A stretch of DNA of 64,000 bases from Longimicrobiales bacterium (GTDB lineage Bacteria > Gemmatimonadota > Gemmatimonadetes > Longimicrobiales > RSA9): the NCBI GenBank assembly GCA_035461765.1, contig DATHUY010000160.1, positions 1 to 64,000 on the forward strand, written 5' to 3'. This document shows positions 20,422 through 29,547 of this stretch, one piece after another (positions within the stretch are counted from its first letter, which is position 1; the number at the start of each line of letters is the position of its first letter). The translations under genes were made by a program, and so were the position numbers. The notes under the pieces were generated by a model that saw only the letters and a program-made list of their open reading frames with translations, was not told the origin of the DNA and did not search any database.

Positions 20422-22746
20422 ATGTCCCCCACGACCCGAGCCTGGCTCGCCGCCCTCAGCCTGCTGGCCGCCTGCGACGGCGATCCCACCGCCCCAATGC
20501 ACGATGTCGGCCCCCCTCAGATGATGGTGGCGCCTTCTGCCGCCATTACCGGGGGCAGTGCGGCCGCCCCCGGGAACGGCTCGCTGGACAGCCTCATGGA
20601 TGGTGCGTTCACGTTCCTCGCACCGTTCGCTGCCGGGCCGACATCCGGCGAGTTCGACCCCTCCGTGCTCACGGCGCTGGTTCTCGAGGTCTGCGAGATC
20701 TCCGCGTGTGACGGCCCTCCCATCGCCACGTACACGTCCACGACCGGACCCGGCTCGGAGACGATCCGGGTCAGCGAGCTGGAGGAGCTGTTCATCGTCA
20801 ACTGGATGCCGTCGGACCTCGGACTTCCGAGTCCGGCCACATACCGCCTGCGCGTCCGCGTCGCAGGCCTGGCGCTCGGTCATGTCGATGTGCAGCTGGT
20901 GAGCAACGGCAGCGACCTGCGCAATGCCGCGACCGGCGAGACCCTCGCGTTCCTCGACCGGCGCGGCGTTCCCGTGAAGTTCTCCGTCCGCCGGAACGTC
21001 GCCATCTCTGCATGGCTGCGGGTTGCCGCAGGCGCGTCGGCCGCCGATATCGCGGATCTGCTCGTCACGGATGGCGGCCTCGATGCGGCCGCGACGGCGT
21101 CCATTCTCGTCTCGTTCGGCTACCCGGCCGCTGATGTGGCTGTCATCCTGCGCGATGTATTCGCCTACACGGCCGACGAAACGGTGGCGGTCCTGCGCGG
21201 GCTCGGTGCCGACGCGTTCGACATCGGCGCAGCGCTCGTGACCGGACTCGGCCATACGGTCGAGGAATCGGCGGCATTGCTCTCCCGCAGTGGCTTCGAC
21301 GCCGAAACTGTCTTTGCTGCGACGTACCGGGTGGGTGTCGATGTTCTGGGCAATCCCGTGGACTTCGCGCTGCGGGTCGCCGTGGCCACCATGCATGGCC
21401 TCGGCTACGCGCTGGACGACTTCAGGGACGGACTGCTCGGCGGGCTGCACGCGTGGTCGGAGGAGAACATCACCGACGCACTCGGCCTCTCCGGCTACGC
21501 CATGAGCGACCTCGTCCCGTTCATGCTCGATGTCATGGGCCTGACCGTCGACGTCGTGATGGCGAAGGCAGAGTCCTGGGGTGTTCCCCTGTCCGACGTC
21601 GTCGACGCCCTCGTCGACGCCGGTGCCGCAATCGAGGACATCGCCGCAGGCGCCGTCGCCGCCTTCGATGCCACGTCAGCCGAGCTCGGCCAGGCACTCG
21701 CCGACGCCGGTGCGACCGCGCTCGAGATCGGCACCGCGCTCATGGACGCGTACAACCAGACGCTCGATGAAACGGCGGTCACGCTCGGGACCCTCGGGTT
21801 CCAGGCGGAGGCTGTCTTCAACGCTGTTTACGACCTCGGTGTGAACGTCCTCGGCAATCCGGCGGACTTCGCCCTCAACCTCGCCCTCGCCGTGATGAAG
21901 GGTGCGGGCTATACGCTGAACAACTTCCGCGACGCACTGATGGATCCGCTCCGCGCCTGGACGCAGGAGAACATCATCGATGCGCTCGGCCTCTCCGGAT
22001 TCGCCACGGAGGATCTGGTCGATTTCATGATCAACACGATGGGAATGACGGCAGACCGGGTGGCAGATATCGCGCAGCGATGGGGCGTGCCGGTCGATGA
22101 GTTCGTCGCCGCGATGTATGCCGCCGGTCAGCAGGTGGAGGACTTCGCGGATGCCATGATCGACGCCTGGGGCATGACCGATGAGGCCGCCGTCGCGGCA
22201 CTGAAGGACGCGGGCTACCTCGCCGCCGACGTGGGTGAATGGATCTACGGTCGCCTCTCTTCCGGCGGCACCCTCGCGTTCGAGAACGCGGCGAAACTCC
22301 TGGCGGACGCAGGTTACGCGTTCGACCACGTCGCCGCGTGGGTCTGGACGAGGGCCGGCGGCGTGACGGACCGCGCCGTGGTCGTGCTCCGCTACGGCGG
22401 ATACAGCGCGCGCGAGATCACGCGATTCCTCTTCGACACGGCCGGCCGGACGGCCCGTACGATATTCGTCGCGCTGAAAGCCGCCGGCTTCGCTGCGGCC
22501 GACGCTGCGGAGGCCGTCTTCCTGGAGGCCGGGGCGTCACTCGTTCAGGTCGGCGCCTGGCTCTCCGAGGTCTACGGCCTCGCCGTTGACGCGACGCTCG
22601 GCATCCTCTCCGCCCTCGGCGCCACGCTCGGCGACATGATCAGCGTCGCATCCGGCGTATACGGCGCGACGCTCGACGAGGCGACGGCACTGCTCACACA
22701 GTTCGGCTTCTCCGTGGTCGACATCATCGCAGGATGGGCCGGTTGA
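20422..22746 (+). CDS. Large helical-repeat (alpha-solenoid-like) lipoprotein
   Basis: 774 residues. A lipoprotein signal (lipobox LLAAC, Cys18) is followed by a beta-type domain (about 60-190) ending NAATGETLAFLDRRGVPVKF, then about 580 residues of roughly 30-36-residue helical hairpins. The hairpins repeat a pattern like AADVAVILRDVFxxTADETVAVLRxLG. Residues 264-420 and 433-589 are a long internal duplication at an offset of 169, both containing VLGNPxDFAL, AWxxENIxDALGLSG and WGVPxxxxVxA. Composition is acidic, Ala/Gly/Val-rich, without Cys in the repeats. I know no named family for the array. It is transcribed divergently from the ECF/kinase operon, which may regulate it (inference). The ATG follows GAAGGAG. 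Confidence 0.8.
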   Translation: MSPTTRAWLAALSLLAACDGDPTAPMHDVGPPQMMVAPSAAITGGSAAAPGNGSLDSLMDGAFTFLAPFAAGPTSGEFDPSVLTALVLEVCEISACDGPPIATYTSTTGPGSETIRVSELEELFIVNWMPSDLGLPSPATYRLRVRVAGLALGHVDVQLVSNGSDLRNAATGETLAFLDRRGVPVKFSVRRNVAISAWLRVAAGASAADIADLLVTDGGLDAAATASILVSFGYPAADVAVILRDVFAYTADETVAVLRGLGADAFDIGAALVTGLGHTVEESAALLSRSGFDAETVFAATYRVGVDVLGNPVDFALRVAVATMHGLGYALDDFRDGLLGGLHAWSEENITDALGLSGYAMSDLVPFMLDVMGLTVDVVMAKAESWGVPLSDVVDALVDAGAAIEDIAAGAVAAFDATSAELGQALADAGATALEIGTALMDAYNQTLDETAVTLGTLGFQAEAVFNAVYDLGVNVLGNPADFALNLALAVMKGAGYTLNNFRDALMDPLRAWTQENIIDALGLSGFATEDLVDFMINTMGMTADRVADIAQRWGVPVDEFVAAMYAAGQQVEDFADAMIDAWGMTDEAAVAALKDAGYLAADVGEWIYGRLSSGGTLAFENAAKLLADAGYAFDHVAAWVWTRAGGVTDRAVVVLRYGGYSAREITRFLFDTAGRTARTIFVALKAAGFAAADAAEAVFLEAGASLVQVGAWLSEVYGLAVDATLGILSALGATLGDMISVASGVYGATLDEATALLTQFGFSVVDIIAGWAG

Positions 22747-22802
22747 CGCACATGAGGTGATGCGCCGCGGCCGGCCCGCAGGAGTCGCCGGGCCGACGCG
22801 CA

Positions 22803-22832
22803 GCGGCCGGAGGTATTGCAGCCTCCGGCCGC
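22803..22832. terminator. Bidirectional hairpin between convergent genes
   Basis: An 11-base perfect stem (GCGGCCGGAGG at 22803-22813 with CCTCCGGCCGC at 22822-22832) encloses an 8-base loop, exactly between the stops of the repeat lipoprotein and the CocE-like hydrolase. A second, shorter GC hairpin lies just to its left. There is no T run, so termination is inferred from position and stem strength. Confidence 0.6.
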
Positions 22833-22841
22833 TGGAGCCGG

Positions 22842-24803
22842 TCACCGCCGCGCCGGCACCATCGTCAGCCGCACGTGCGACGGGTATTGCCGCGAGTGAT
22901 GCACCACGTTGTTCGCGACGACGCCCTCCGATTCGTCGTAGTTCCGGCCGCCCGTGTTCAGGTTGCGATCGAACCGCGGGAAATTGCTGCTCGAGACCTC
23001 GACGCGGATACGGTGTCCTGGTGCAAACCAGTTGCTCGTGGTCAGCGGGCCCAGCACCACCTCGTACACCTCGCCCGGCTCCATCCACACTTCGCGGTCG
23101 TAACCTTCGCGATACCGCATGCGCTGAATGGTCTCGTCCAGATTGTACGCACGCCCTTCCGCATCCACGTCGATCAGCTTCACCGTGAAATCGGTGTCGC
23201 GCGCATCGGATGAGACGTACAGCGTCACTTCGACCGGGCCGCTGATCTCGACGCCCTCCGCGAGCGGCTCCGTCGTGTAGACGAGGATGTCGCTGCGGGA
23301 CTCCTCGAGCTGCCTCTGGTCGAACGCGCCGCCCTGCACGGCGTTGCCCGTACAGCATACGTTGCCGCCGTACGACGGCACCGGATTCAGCGGATCGTAC
23401 GTGAACCGGTCGGGGACATCCGTGGCGGGCGGCGCGTCCTGGAGGCGTCCGTCTGCGTTCGACGTACCGGCATTTCCGCCGCTCGCGAGCCAGTACGTGA
23501 GCGGCCGTGCTCCCGCAGGCGGCCACGAGTCCGAGCTCTGCCAGCGGTTCGCGCCCATCGTGAAGTACTGCACCTTCGGCAGCGTGTCGAGCATGCCGTT
23601 GTCCGTACCCTTGAGCAATGCATCGAACCAGCCCCACGTGAGCGCGTCCCAGTCGAGCCGGGCATCGCCCATGTTGCGCTCACCCACGACCGTCTCCTCA
23701 CTGGCGCGTCGATACGCGCAGTGCAATGTCGGCGCAATAACCGCGTACTGCCGGTCGGCGATCTCCGGTGCGGCCGTGCTGCGCACGTGGTTGTAGAGGG
23801 CGAGGTTCGGACCGACGGATACGTCGTACCACGACATGAGCCACATGCCGGGCACGCCGATCGGCATGTCGTCATGCCACAGCCCGCCGCGGTACCATGC
23901 GGGATCGTTCGGCGTGCGCTGGATCATGCGGCCGCCCGTCGCGACGGGCATGGAATCCGCAAACACGCCGCGCGGCCCGTCGACCGCCTCGATGATGTCC
24001 TGCACCGGGAGATGTCGCAGCGCCTGCGACCAGTCCACGGCCGGCATCTGCGGCGCCAGATCGTAGAGCCGCGACGCCGCGATCAGATCCTGCTGCGACA
24101 GGCCCGGATCGAACAGCGGACGGAGCTGATTCTGCTGGCCGTAGATCCAGGCGATGAACAGCATCTGCACCGCGCCGCCGCGATACCAGTTGCCCTGTTC
24201 GTAGAACCCGCCCACGCGGCCGACACCGGCGCCGTAGCCCGCGGCCTGGAGCGCCGCGAACGCCGGGTGACCCATCGACGCGACCGCCATCTGCCACTCC
24301 GCGGTCGATGAGCATCCCATCGTGCCGGCCTTGCCGTTTGACCAGGGCTGCGCCGCGATCCACGTGAACGCATCGTAGCCGTCCGTAGTCGGCGGCCCGA
24401 GGATGTCCCAGTTCCCCTCCGACATGAAGTGACCGCGCTCGTTCTGTTCCACATATGCGTAGCCGCGACGCACCGCATCGAGCGCCGCACTCATGTCACG
24501 CGGGGCACCCGTACGTACGTCCCAGTAATTGAAGTTGTAGGGCGTCTTCACGAAGATCGTCGGTACTCCGGCCGTGGCGTTCTTCGGGCGGTAGATGTCC
24601 GTCATGAGCCGGACACCATCGCGCATCGGCATCATGAACCTGCGTTCGATCACGGCAATGGAGTCCAGCGCACGCTCCACCTGCCAGCGCCGCGCGATCA
24701 GCTCGGCGTTGTTGCCACGCTGCTGGCCATGCAGCGGCGTCGCAAGGCCGGGTACGGCCGCCAGGGCGGCGGCAAGGATCAGAACTCGTGCATGACGGCG
24801 CAT
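22842..24803 (-). CDS. Exported CocE/NonD-family hydrolase (X-Pro dipeptidyl-peptidase-like)
   Basis: 653 residues from ATG 24803, which has AGGAG seven bases upstream; the 19 extra in-frame codons before it are not needed. The signal peptide ends near ATPLHGQQ. The alpha/beta hydrolase core shows the nucleophile region [20 protein letters not shown], a catalytic-Asp candidate in [11 protein letters not shown] and His in [11 protein letters not shown]. The C-terminal jelly-roll is typical of the S15/CocE family: [20 protein letters not shown] and [20 protein letters not shown]. Family members hydrolyse Xaa-Pro peptides, cephalosporin or cocaine esters. It is probably periplasmic. It is convergent with the repeat lipoprotein and divergent from the pseudouridine synthase. 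Confidence 0.93.
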   Translation of the reverse strand: MRRHARVLILAAALAAVPGLATPLHGQQRGNNAELIARRWQVERALDSIAVIERRFMMPMRDGVRLMTDIYRPKNATAGVPTIFVKTPYNFNYWDVRTGAPRDMSAALDAVRRGYAYVEQNERGHFMSEGNWDILGPPTTDGYDAFTWIAAQPWSNGKAGTMGCSSTAEWQMAVASMGHPAFAALQAAGYGAGVGRVGGFYEQGNWYRGGAVQMLFIAWIYGQQNQLRPLFDPGLSQQDLIAASRLYDLAPQMPAVDWSQALRHLPVQDIIEAVDGPRGVFADSMPVATGGRMIQRTPNDPAWYRGGLWHDDMPIGVPGMWLMSWYDVSVGPNLALYNHVRSTAAPEIADRQYAVIAPTLHCAYRRASEETVVGERNMGDARLDWDALTWGWFDALLKGTDNGMLDTLPKVQYFTMGANRWQSSDSWPPAGARPLTYWLASGGNAGTSNADGRLQDAPPATDVPDRFTYDPLNPVPSYGGNVCCTGNAVQGGAFDQRQLEESRSDILVYTTEPLAEGVEISGPVEVTLYVSSDARDTDFTVKLIDVDAEGRAYNLDETIQRMRYREGYDREVWMEPGEVYEVVLGPLTTSNWFAPGHRIRVEVSSSNFPRFDRNLNTGGRNYDESEGVVANNVVHHSRQYPSHVRLTMVPARR

Positions 24804-24969
24804 GGAGAGGCTCCTGTCGGGCGGGTGTGGCGCGGGTGGACGGCTCGAAATGCTGTCCAAACGTAGGCGCCGGAAGCACGGATGAAGTCAGGTAATCACC
24901 GTCACGGCCGTGGGGGAGCGGCTGACATTCCGCCTTGTGAGCGACCGGGAGGGGTGTGAGATTGCGGCC

Positions 24970-25833
24970 ATGAAGGCCGGCGCTCTCGCGAAGTACATAT
25001 CGAATCTGGGGTACGGCAGCCGCCGTGAGGTCATGGCAATGATCGCCCGCGGACGTGTGACGAACGCTGCCGGCGACGTGCTCCGGCATGACGATCCGAT
25101 CGATCACGACGACGTGAGGGTGGATGGCGAGCCGCTCGATCCTCCGGCCGGCGCACTGCTGATGCTGCACAAGCCGGTCGGATGCGTGTGCTCGACGAAG
25201 GACGTGAACGCCGTCGTCTACGACCTGCTGCCACACAGGTTCCTGCACCGTTCCCCCGTCATTGCACCCGTCGGACGCCTGGATGCGGACACGTCGGGAC
25301 TGCTGCTCATGACGGATGATGGATCGCTCAACCATCTCATCACGTCACCGCGCTCCCATCTGCCCCGCGTCTACGATGTCTCGCTGGCGGATCCGCTGCG
25401 CGGCGATGAGGCCGCGATCTTCGCGAGCGGCACACTGCTGCTGAAAGGCGAGGAGACGCCGCTGCGGCCGGCGGAAATGGACGTGGTCAGTGAGCGGAAC
25501 GCGCGCGTGACGCTTCACGAGGGGCGCTATCATCAGGTGCGCCGCATGTTCGCCGCCGTCGGCAACCGCGTCGTGGCACTGCACCGCAGCCGCCTGGGGC
25601 CGCAGGACCTGGGTGATCTGCCCGCAGGTGAGTGGCGCATGCTCGGACCCGGGGAGGTCGATGCGATCCGCACGGAGATCGCTGCGCTGCGCACGCGTTC
25701 CGCGCAGGAACGATCGGCGACTGCAGAACGGTCTGCGACGGCAGAACGGTCGGCGGCGGCGGAACGATCCGCGACGTCGGAACGGTCAGCGACTGCAGAA
25801 CGATCGGCGACTTCAAAACGGTCGGCGACGTGA
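24970..25833 (+). CDS. RsuA/RluB-family pseudouridine synthase with repetitive C-terminal tail
   Basis: 287 residues from ATG 24970. An S4-like RNA-binding domain (about 5-60, LAKYISNLGYGSRREVMAMI) precedes the synthase domain with the catalytic Asp in APVGRLDADTSGLLLMTDDG, LMLHKPVGCVCSTKD and GRYHQVRRMFAAVGNRV. The enzyme isomerises uridine in rRNA, probably 16S U516 or 23S sites. The last 42 residues are seven copies of a six-residue unit (AERSAT and variants), highly charged and probably disordered. The stop overlaps the GTG start of the methyltransferase (GTGA), coupling two RNA-modification genes. The start could lie upstream, but MKAGALAKYI fits the family N-terminus. Confidence 0.9.
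   Translation: MKAGALAKYISNLGYGSRREVMAMIARGRVTNAAGDVLRHDDPIDHDDVRVDGEPLDPPAGALLMLHKPVGCVCSTKDVNAVVYDLLPHRFLHRSPVIAPVGRLDADTSGLLLMTDDGSLNHLITSPRSHLPRVYDVSLADPLRGDEAAIFASGTLLLKGEETPLRPAEMDVVSERNARVTLHEGRYHQVRRMFAAVGNRVVALHRSRLGPQDLGDLPAGEWRMLGPGEVDAIRTEIAALRTRSAQERSATAERSATAERSAAAERSATSERSATAERSATSKRSAT
25705..25830. repeat. 18-bp coding tandem repeat (AERSAT x7)
   Basis: Seven in-frame 18-base units encode QERSAT, AERSAT, AERSAA, AERSAT, SERSAT, AERSAT and SKRSAT at the very end of the pseudouridine synthase. The units differ mostly at third positions and in ACT/ACG. The array ends exactly at the junction with the next gene. Confidence 0.9.
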
Positions 25834-27077
25834 CGCGTTCCCGGAAGTCTGCGCCACGCACGGCGACGGAGCAGTCGACTGATCGGTTTCGCTGCGACGA
25901 CGACGACTATCATCGCTGGCGCACCGGCGAAGTCGGTTCCGGAGCGCACGCGATCACCGTCTCGTCCAAGCCCGGTGTTCCCGGCTTCGGCGAGGCGGAT
26001 CCTGCGACCGGCCTGCTTCTGGACCATGTCGAGATCGGGGCCGGCGAATCCGTGTGTGACCTGCACTGCGGCCCCGGCGCCGTAGGAGTGGCGTCGGCGC
26101 TGCGCACGTCGGGCGCGGTTTCGATGTGCGACGTCAACCTCCTCTCAGTCGCGGCCGCGCGTCGCACCGTAGAGGCCAGCGGTGCCAGCGCATCGGTAAC
26201 GTTCGGGCGCGCCGCGGACGCGCTCGGCGCGGAACGCGTGGATGTCGCCGTCGTACGCCTGGCGAAGGGACGGATCCCGACGCTGCGGTTGATGTGGGAC
26301 GCGTATCACGCGCTGCGGCCAGGCGGCCGGTGCTACCTGGCCGGCGCCAATGATGAGGGGGTCAGGACTGCGCTGCGTCAGCTGGAGCAGCTCTTCGGCG
26401 ACGCCGCCGTACTCGGCTACCGTGGCGGTAACCGGGTGGGAATGGCGATACGGCCGGACGCGGCGCCGGAGCGGACTGGCGATTTCGACGTGCCCTGGCT
26501 CGACCCTGGGACTTTCCATGAGCTCCGCGTGGAGGCATGCGGGGTCGAGATCGACGTCCGTTCGCGCCCCGGCGTATTCTCATGGGACCGACTCGACGAC
26601 GGCACGCGGGCATTGCTCGACGTCCTGAACGTGCAGGATGCCGGCGCCATCCTGGATCTCGGCTGCGGCTTCGGCATCGTCGGCGCGGTCGCAGCGCGGC
26701 TCGCACCCGCTGCCCGGGTCACCCTGACGGACGTCAGCATGGATGCCATCGAGTCGAGTCGCCGCACCATCGCGGAGAACGGCCTCGCGGGTCGTTGTGA
26801 GGTCATTGCATCGGACATCGCCGCTGTCATTCCCGATCGCAGCGTCGACCTGGTGCTCACCAATCCGCCGTTCCACACCGGCAAGGCAACCGACCTGCTC
26901 GTCGCCGCGCAGTTCGTCCGCGATGCGGCGCGCGTGCTGAAGCCCGGCGGCCGACTCATGCTGGTCGCCAACCGTACCCTGCCGTACGAGCTATGGCTGC
27001 GCGCATGCTTCGGCTCGTACCATGCGGCGTTCGACGGCCGCCGGTTCAAGGTGCTGTCTGCCGTGCGACCGGGCTGA
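25830..27077 (+). CDS. RsmC/RlmG-like two-domain rRNA guanine-N2 methyltransferase
   Basis: 415 residues from the GTG at 25830, which shares its TGA with the pseudouridine synthase stop. The frame reaches further back but only through the antisense phase of the repeat array. Two Rossmann-type halves are seen: a divergent N-half (about 45-220, SVCDLHCGPGAVGVASAL, CDVNLLSVAAARR) and an active C-half (about 225-415) with ILDLGCGFGIVGAVAA, TLTDVSMDAIESSRR and the catalytic LTNPPFHTGK. NPPFH and the duplicated layout are marks of RsmC and RlmG, which methylate guanine N2 in 16S or 23S rRNA. Which RNA is modified cannot be told. Confidence 0.87.
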   Translation: MTRSRKSAPRTATEQSTDRFRCDDDDYHRWRTGEVGSGAHAITVSSKPGVPGFGEADPATGLLLDHVEIGAGESVCDLHCGPGAVGVASALRTSGAVSMCDVNLLSVAAARRTVEASGASASVTFGRAADALGAERVDVAVVRLAKGRIPTLRLMWDAYHALRPGGRCYLAGANDEGVRTALRQLEQLFGDAAVLGYRGGNRVGMAIRPDAAPERTGDFDVPWLDPGTFHELRVEACGVEIDVRSRPGVFSWDRLDDGTRALLDVLNVQDAGAILDLGCGFGIVGAVAARLAPAARVTLTDVSMDAIESSRRTIAENGLAGRCEVIASDIAAVIPDRSVDLVLTNPPFHTGKATDLLVAAQFVRDAARVLKPGGRLMLVANRTLPYELWLRACFGSYHAAFDGRRFKVLSAVRPG

Positions 27078-27113
27078 GCGGACAATGCTCATGTGGTTAC
27101 CCGTGGAGGCGTG

Positions 27114-27926
27114 ATGAGCAGGATCGTCGGCAGCACGGCGCTGATCACGGGCGGCGCGTCCGGCATCGGCTACCTGATGGGCGAGCGGCTGCTGACGGAG
27201 GGCGCGGCCCGTATCGTCATCTGGGACATCGATGCTTCCGCACTGGAGCGCGTGACGACAGAGCTTACTGCGCGGGGCTGCCACGTGGACGGATACTGCG
27301 TCGATGTCACCGACAGTACGCAGGTGCAGCATGCCCTCCACACGATGCAGGTCCGGGACGTCCACGTCGATCTGCTGATCAATAACGCCGGCATCATTGT
27401 CGGCCGGGATTTCATCGCGCACGATCACGATGACATTGACAGGACGATGGCGATCAATGCTCTCGCCCCGATGCATCTCACGCGTGCCATCCTGCCCGTC
27501 ATGCTGAAGCGGAGGCGCGGCCACATCGTGAACATCGCGTCGGCCGCAGGCATGGTGGCGAATCCCGGCATGTCCGTCTACTGCGCGAGCAAGTGGGCCG
27601 TGACCGGGTGGTCGGAGTCGCTGCGCATCGAGCTGGAACGGTCGAAAAGCGGTGTGCGGGTCACGACCGTCATGCCGTATTACATCGACACGGGAATGTT
27701 CGCCGGCGTGCGCTCGCGGGTTCTCCCGCTGCTCAAGCCCGAACGCGCCGCGCGCGACATCGTGACGGCCATCAGAAAGGACCGCATCCTGATCCGGCTT
27801 CCCGGCCTGCTGAACGTCGTACCGTTGATGCGCGGCGCACTGCCCGCCCGCTGGTTCGATCGCATTGCGGGCGAGTGGCTGGGTGTGTATGACACGATGA
27901 GCTCGTTCACGGGCAGGCAGAAGTGA
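27114..27926 (+). CDS. Short-chain dehydrogenase/reductase
   Basis: 270 residues from ATG 27114 with GGAGG five bases ahead. Classical SDR features: cofactor loop ALITGGASGIGYLMGE, Asp in WDIDASALE suggesting NAD(H) preference, NNAG, catalytic Ser in NIASAAGM and YCASKWAVTGWSESL (Tyr-x-x-x-Lys). The C-terminal part LIRLPGLLNVVPLMRGALPA is hydrophobic and may contact a membrane or lipid substrate. Its stop overlaps the GTG start of the aldehyde dehydrogenase (GTGA), so alcohol and aldehyde oxidation may be consecutive steps (inference). Confidence 0.92.
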   Translation: MSRIVGSTALITGGASGIGYLMGERLLTEGAARIVIWDIDASALERVTTELTARGCHVDGYCVDVTDSTQVQHALHTMQVRDVHVDLLINNAGIIVGRDFIAHDHDDIDRTMAINALAPMHLTRAILPVMLKRRRGHIVNIASAAGMVANPGMSVYCASKWAVTGWSESLRIELERSKSGVRVTTVMPYYIDTGMFAGVRSRVLPLLKPERAARDIVTAIRKDRILIRLPGLLNVVPLMRGALPARWFDRIAGEWLGVYDTMSSFTGRQK

Positions 27927-29434
27927 GCGACGGAGAACCCGGAACGCGGGTCGTACGTTCGCGGCTGCATGACCTCCACGACGCGCAGCGTGCTGCGTTC
28001 GCTCGCGGGGCTCCCGGTTACGGACAGCGGATGGATGCTCTGGCCGCACTGCGCGACGCCGTGCGTGCCCGCCAGGATGAGCTCGTGCGGGCGGTATCGG
28101 CCGACTTCGGCGGACGGGCGCCGGAGGAGACGAAGATGCTGGAGCTGTTTCCGTTATACGACCAGATCCGGCATGCGCGACGGCACCTGAAAGGCTGGAT
28201 GCGACGGCGCCGGGTCCGGACGAGCTGGGTGCTGTGGCCGAGCAGGGCATTCTACCAGTATCAGCCGCTGGGCGTCGTCGGAGTGATCGGCGCCTGGAAC
28301 TATCAGCTGCTCCTCACGCTCGGTCCCGTGGTCGACGCGATTGGCGCCGGCAACCACGTGATGCTGAAACCGTCGGAGATCACGCCGCGGTCCGCGGACG
28401 TGATCGCCCGGATCGTCGCCGACGCATTCGCGACGGAGTACGTCGCCTGCGTCACGGGCGGCCCCGAAGTGGGCAGCGGGTTTTCGCAGCTGCCGTTCGA
28501 TCATCTGTTCTTCACAGGCTCCACACGCGTGGGCACGCTCGTGATGAGTGCCGCGGCCGCGCACCTGACGCCCGTGACGCTGGAGCTCGGAGGCAAGTCT
28601 CCCGCGATCGTTCACGAGAGCTATCCGTTCGAGCGTGCGGTCCGGCGCATCATCAAGGGCAAGCTGCTCAACGCCGGACAGACGTGTGTCGCGCCGGATT
28701 ACGTGCTGCTGCCGGCGCGCCGCAAGGCCGACTTCGAGACCGCAGCGCAGCGCGTAGTCGCCGAGCTGTATCCGCGCCTCGCGCAGAACCCGGACTACAC
28801 GCGCATCGTCAGCCCCACTCGTTACGAGCGATTGCAGGCCCTGGCCGATGACGCGGCGTCGAAAGGCGCGCGCGTGGTCACGCTCGACACTGAGGCCGCC
28901 TCGAAAGGCGCCCGCGTGGTCACGCTCGGCGCTGAGGCCGCCTCGATCGGCGCGGGCGGCGATCCCATCGCCGCGCGGGACCGCGTGTTTCCCCCGACTC
29001 TCGTATTCGATACGACAGACGAAATGACGGTAATGCAGCAGGAGATCTTCGGGCCGATCCTGCCCGTGGTCACCTACAGCACGATCGCCGACGCGATCGC
29101 ATACGTGAACGCGCGCCCGCGGCCGCTGGCCCTCTATTACTTCGACCATGACGAGAAGCGCGTCGATGCCATGCTCGCAGCGACGCTTTCGGGCGGCGTC
29201 ACGATCAACGACTGCATCTACCATCTGGGTCAGCACAACCTGCCGTTCGGCGGCGTCGGGCCGAGCGGCATGGGCAGCTACCACGGCTTCGACGGGTTCC
29301 AGACGTTTTCGAAGAAGCGTGGCGTCATGGTGCAGAGCCGGCGCGCCGGTACATCGCTCCTGCGGCCCCCGTACGATGCCGGCCGGCGTCGCCTGGTGAA
29401 CGCTCTGTTGAAGCTCGCGCGGCGCTCACGGTGA
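27923..29434 (+). CDS. Aldehyde dehydrogenase, class 3 type
   Basis: 503 residues from the GTG at 27923 sharing bases with the SDR stop. Family signatures are GVIGAWNYQLLLTLGPVVDA, GSTRVGTLVMSAAAAHLTPV, VTLELGGKSPAIV and catalytic Cys in NAGQTCVAPDYVL; the late FGGVGPSGMGSYHGFDGFQT is typical of class 3 / coniferyl-aldehyde-type enzymes that lack N-terminal oligomerisation extensions and act on long or aromatic aldehydes. Between residues 310 and 350 a 14-residue segment (AASKGARVVTLDTE) is repeated in tandem, then a third partial copy, lengthening a surface loop before RVFPPTLVFDT. The C-terminus is basic and amphipathic. Confidence 0.93.
   Translation: MSDGEPGTRVVRSRLHDLHDAQRAAFARGAPGYGQRMDALAALRDAVRARQDELVRAVSADFGGRAPEETKMLELFPLYDQIRHARRHLKGWMRRRRVRTSWVLWPSRAFYQYQPLGVVGVIGAWNYQLLLTLGPVVDAIGAGNHVMLKPSEITPRSADVIARIVADAFATEYVACVTGGPEVGSGFSQLPFDHLFFTGSTRVGTLVMSAAAAHLTPVTLELGGKSPAIVHESYPFERAVRRIIKGKLLNAGQTCVAPDYVLLPARRKADFETAAQRVVAELYPRLAQNPDYTRIVSPTRYERLQALADDAASKGARVVTLDTEAASKGARVVTLGAEAASIGAGGDPIAARDRVFPPTLVFDTTDEMTVMQQEIFGPILPVVTYSTIADAIAYVNARPRPLALYYFDHDEKRVDAMLAATLSGGVTINDCIYHLGQHNLPFGGVGPSGMGSYHGFDGFQTFSKKRGVMVQSRRAGTSLLRPPYDAGRRRLVNALLKLARRSR
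28853..28952. repeat. 42-bp coding tandem duplication in aldehyde dehydrogenase
   Basis: Units at 28853-28894 and 28895-28936 encode AASKGARVVTL followed by DTE or GAE; a truncated third copy (AASIGAG) follows. The copies are in frame and nearly identical at the DNA level, so the duplication is recent. Confidence 0.88.
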
Positions 29435-29547
29435 ACAGCCTGCGCAGGGAGGCGCTGCGGTTACACTGAGAGGTTGTTGAAGCTCGGGCTTGGCGATTGC
29501 AGATCTGACCACCACATTGCCGTCAACCGATCGAGAGCGGGGACACC

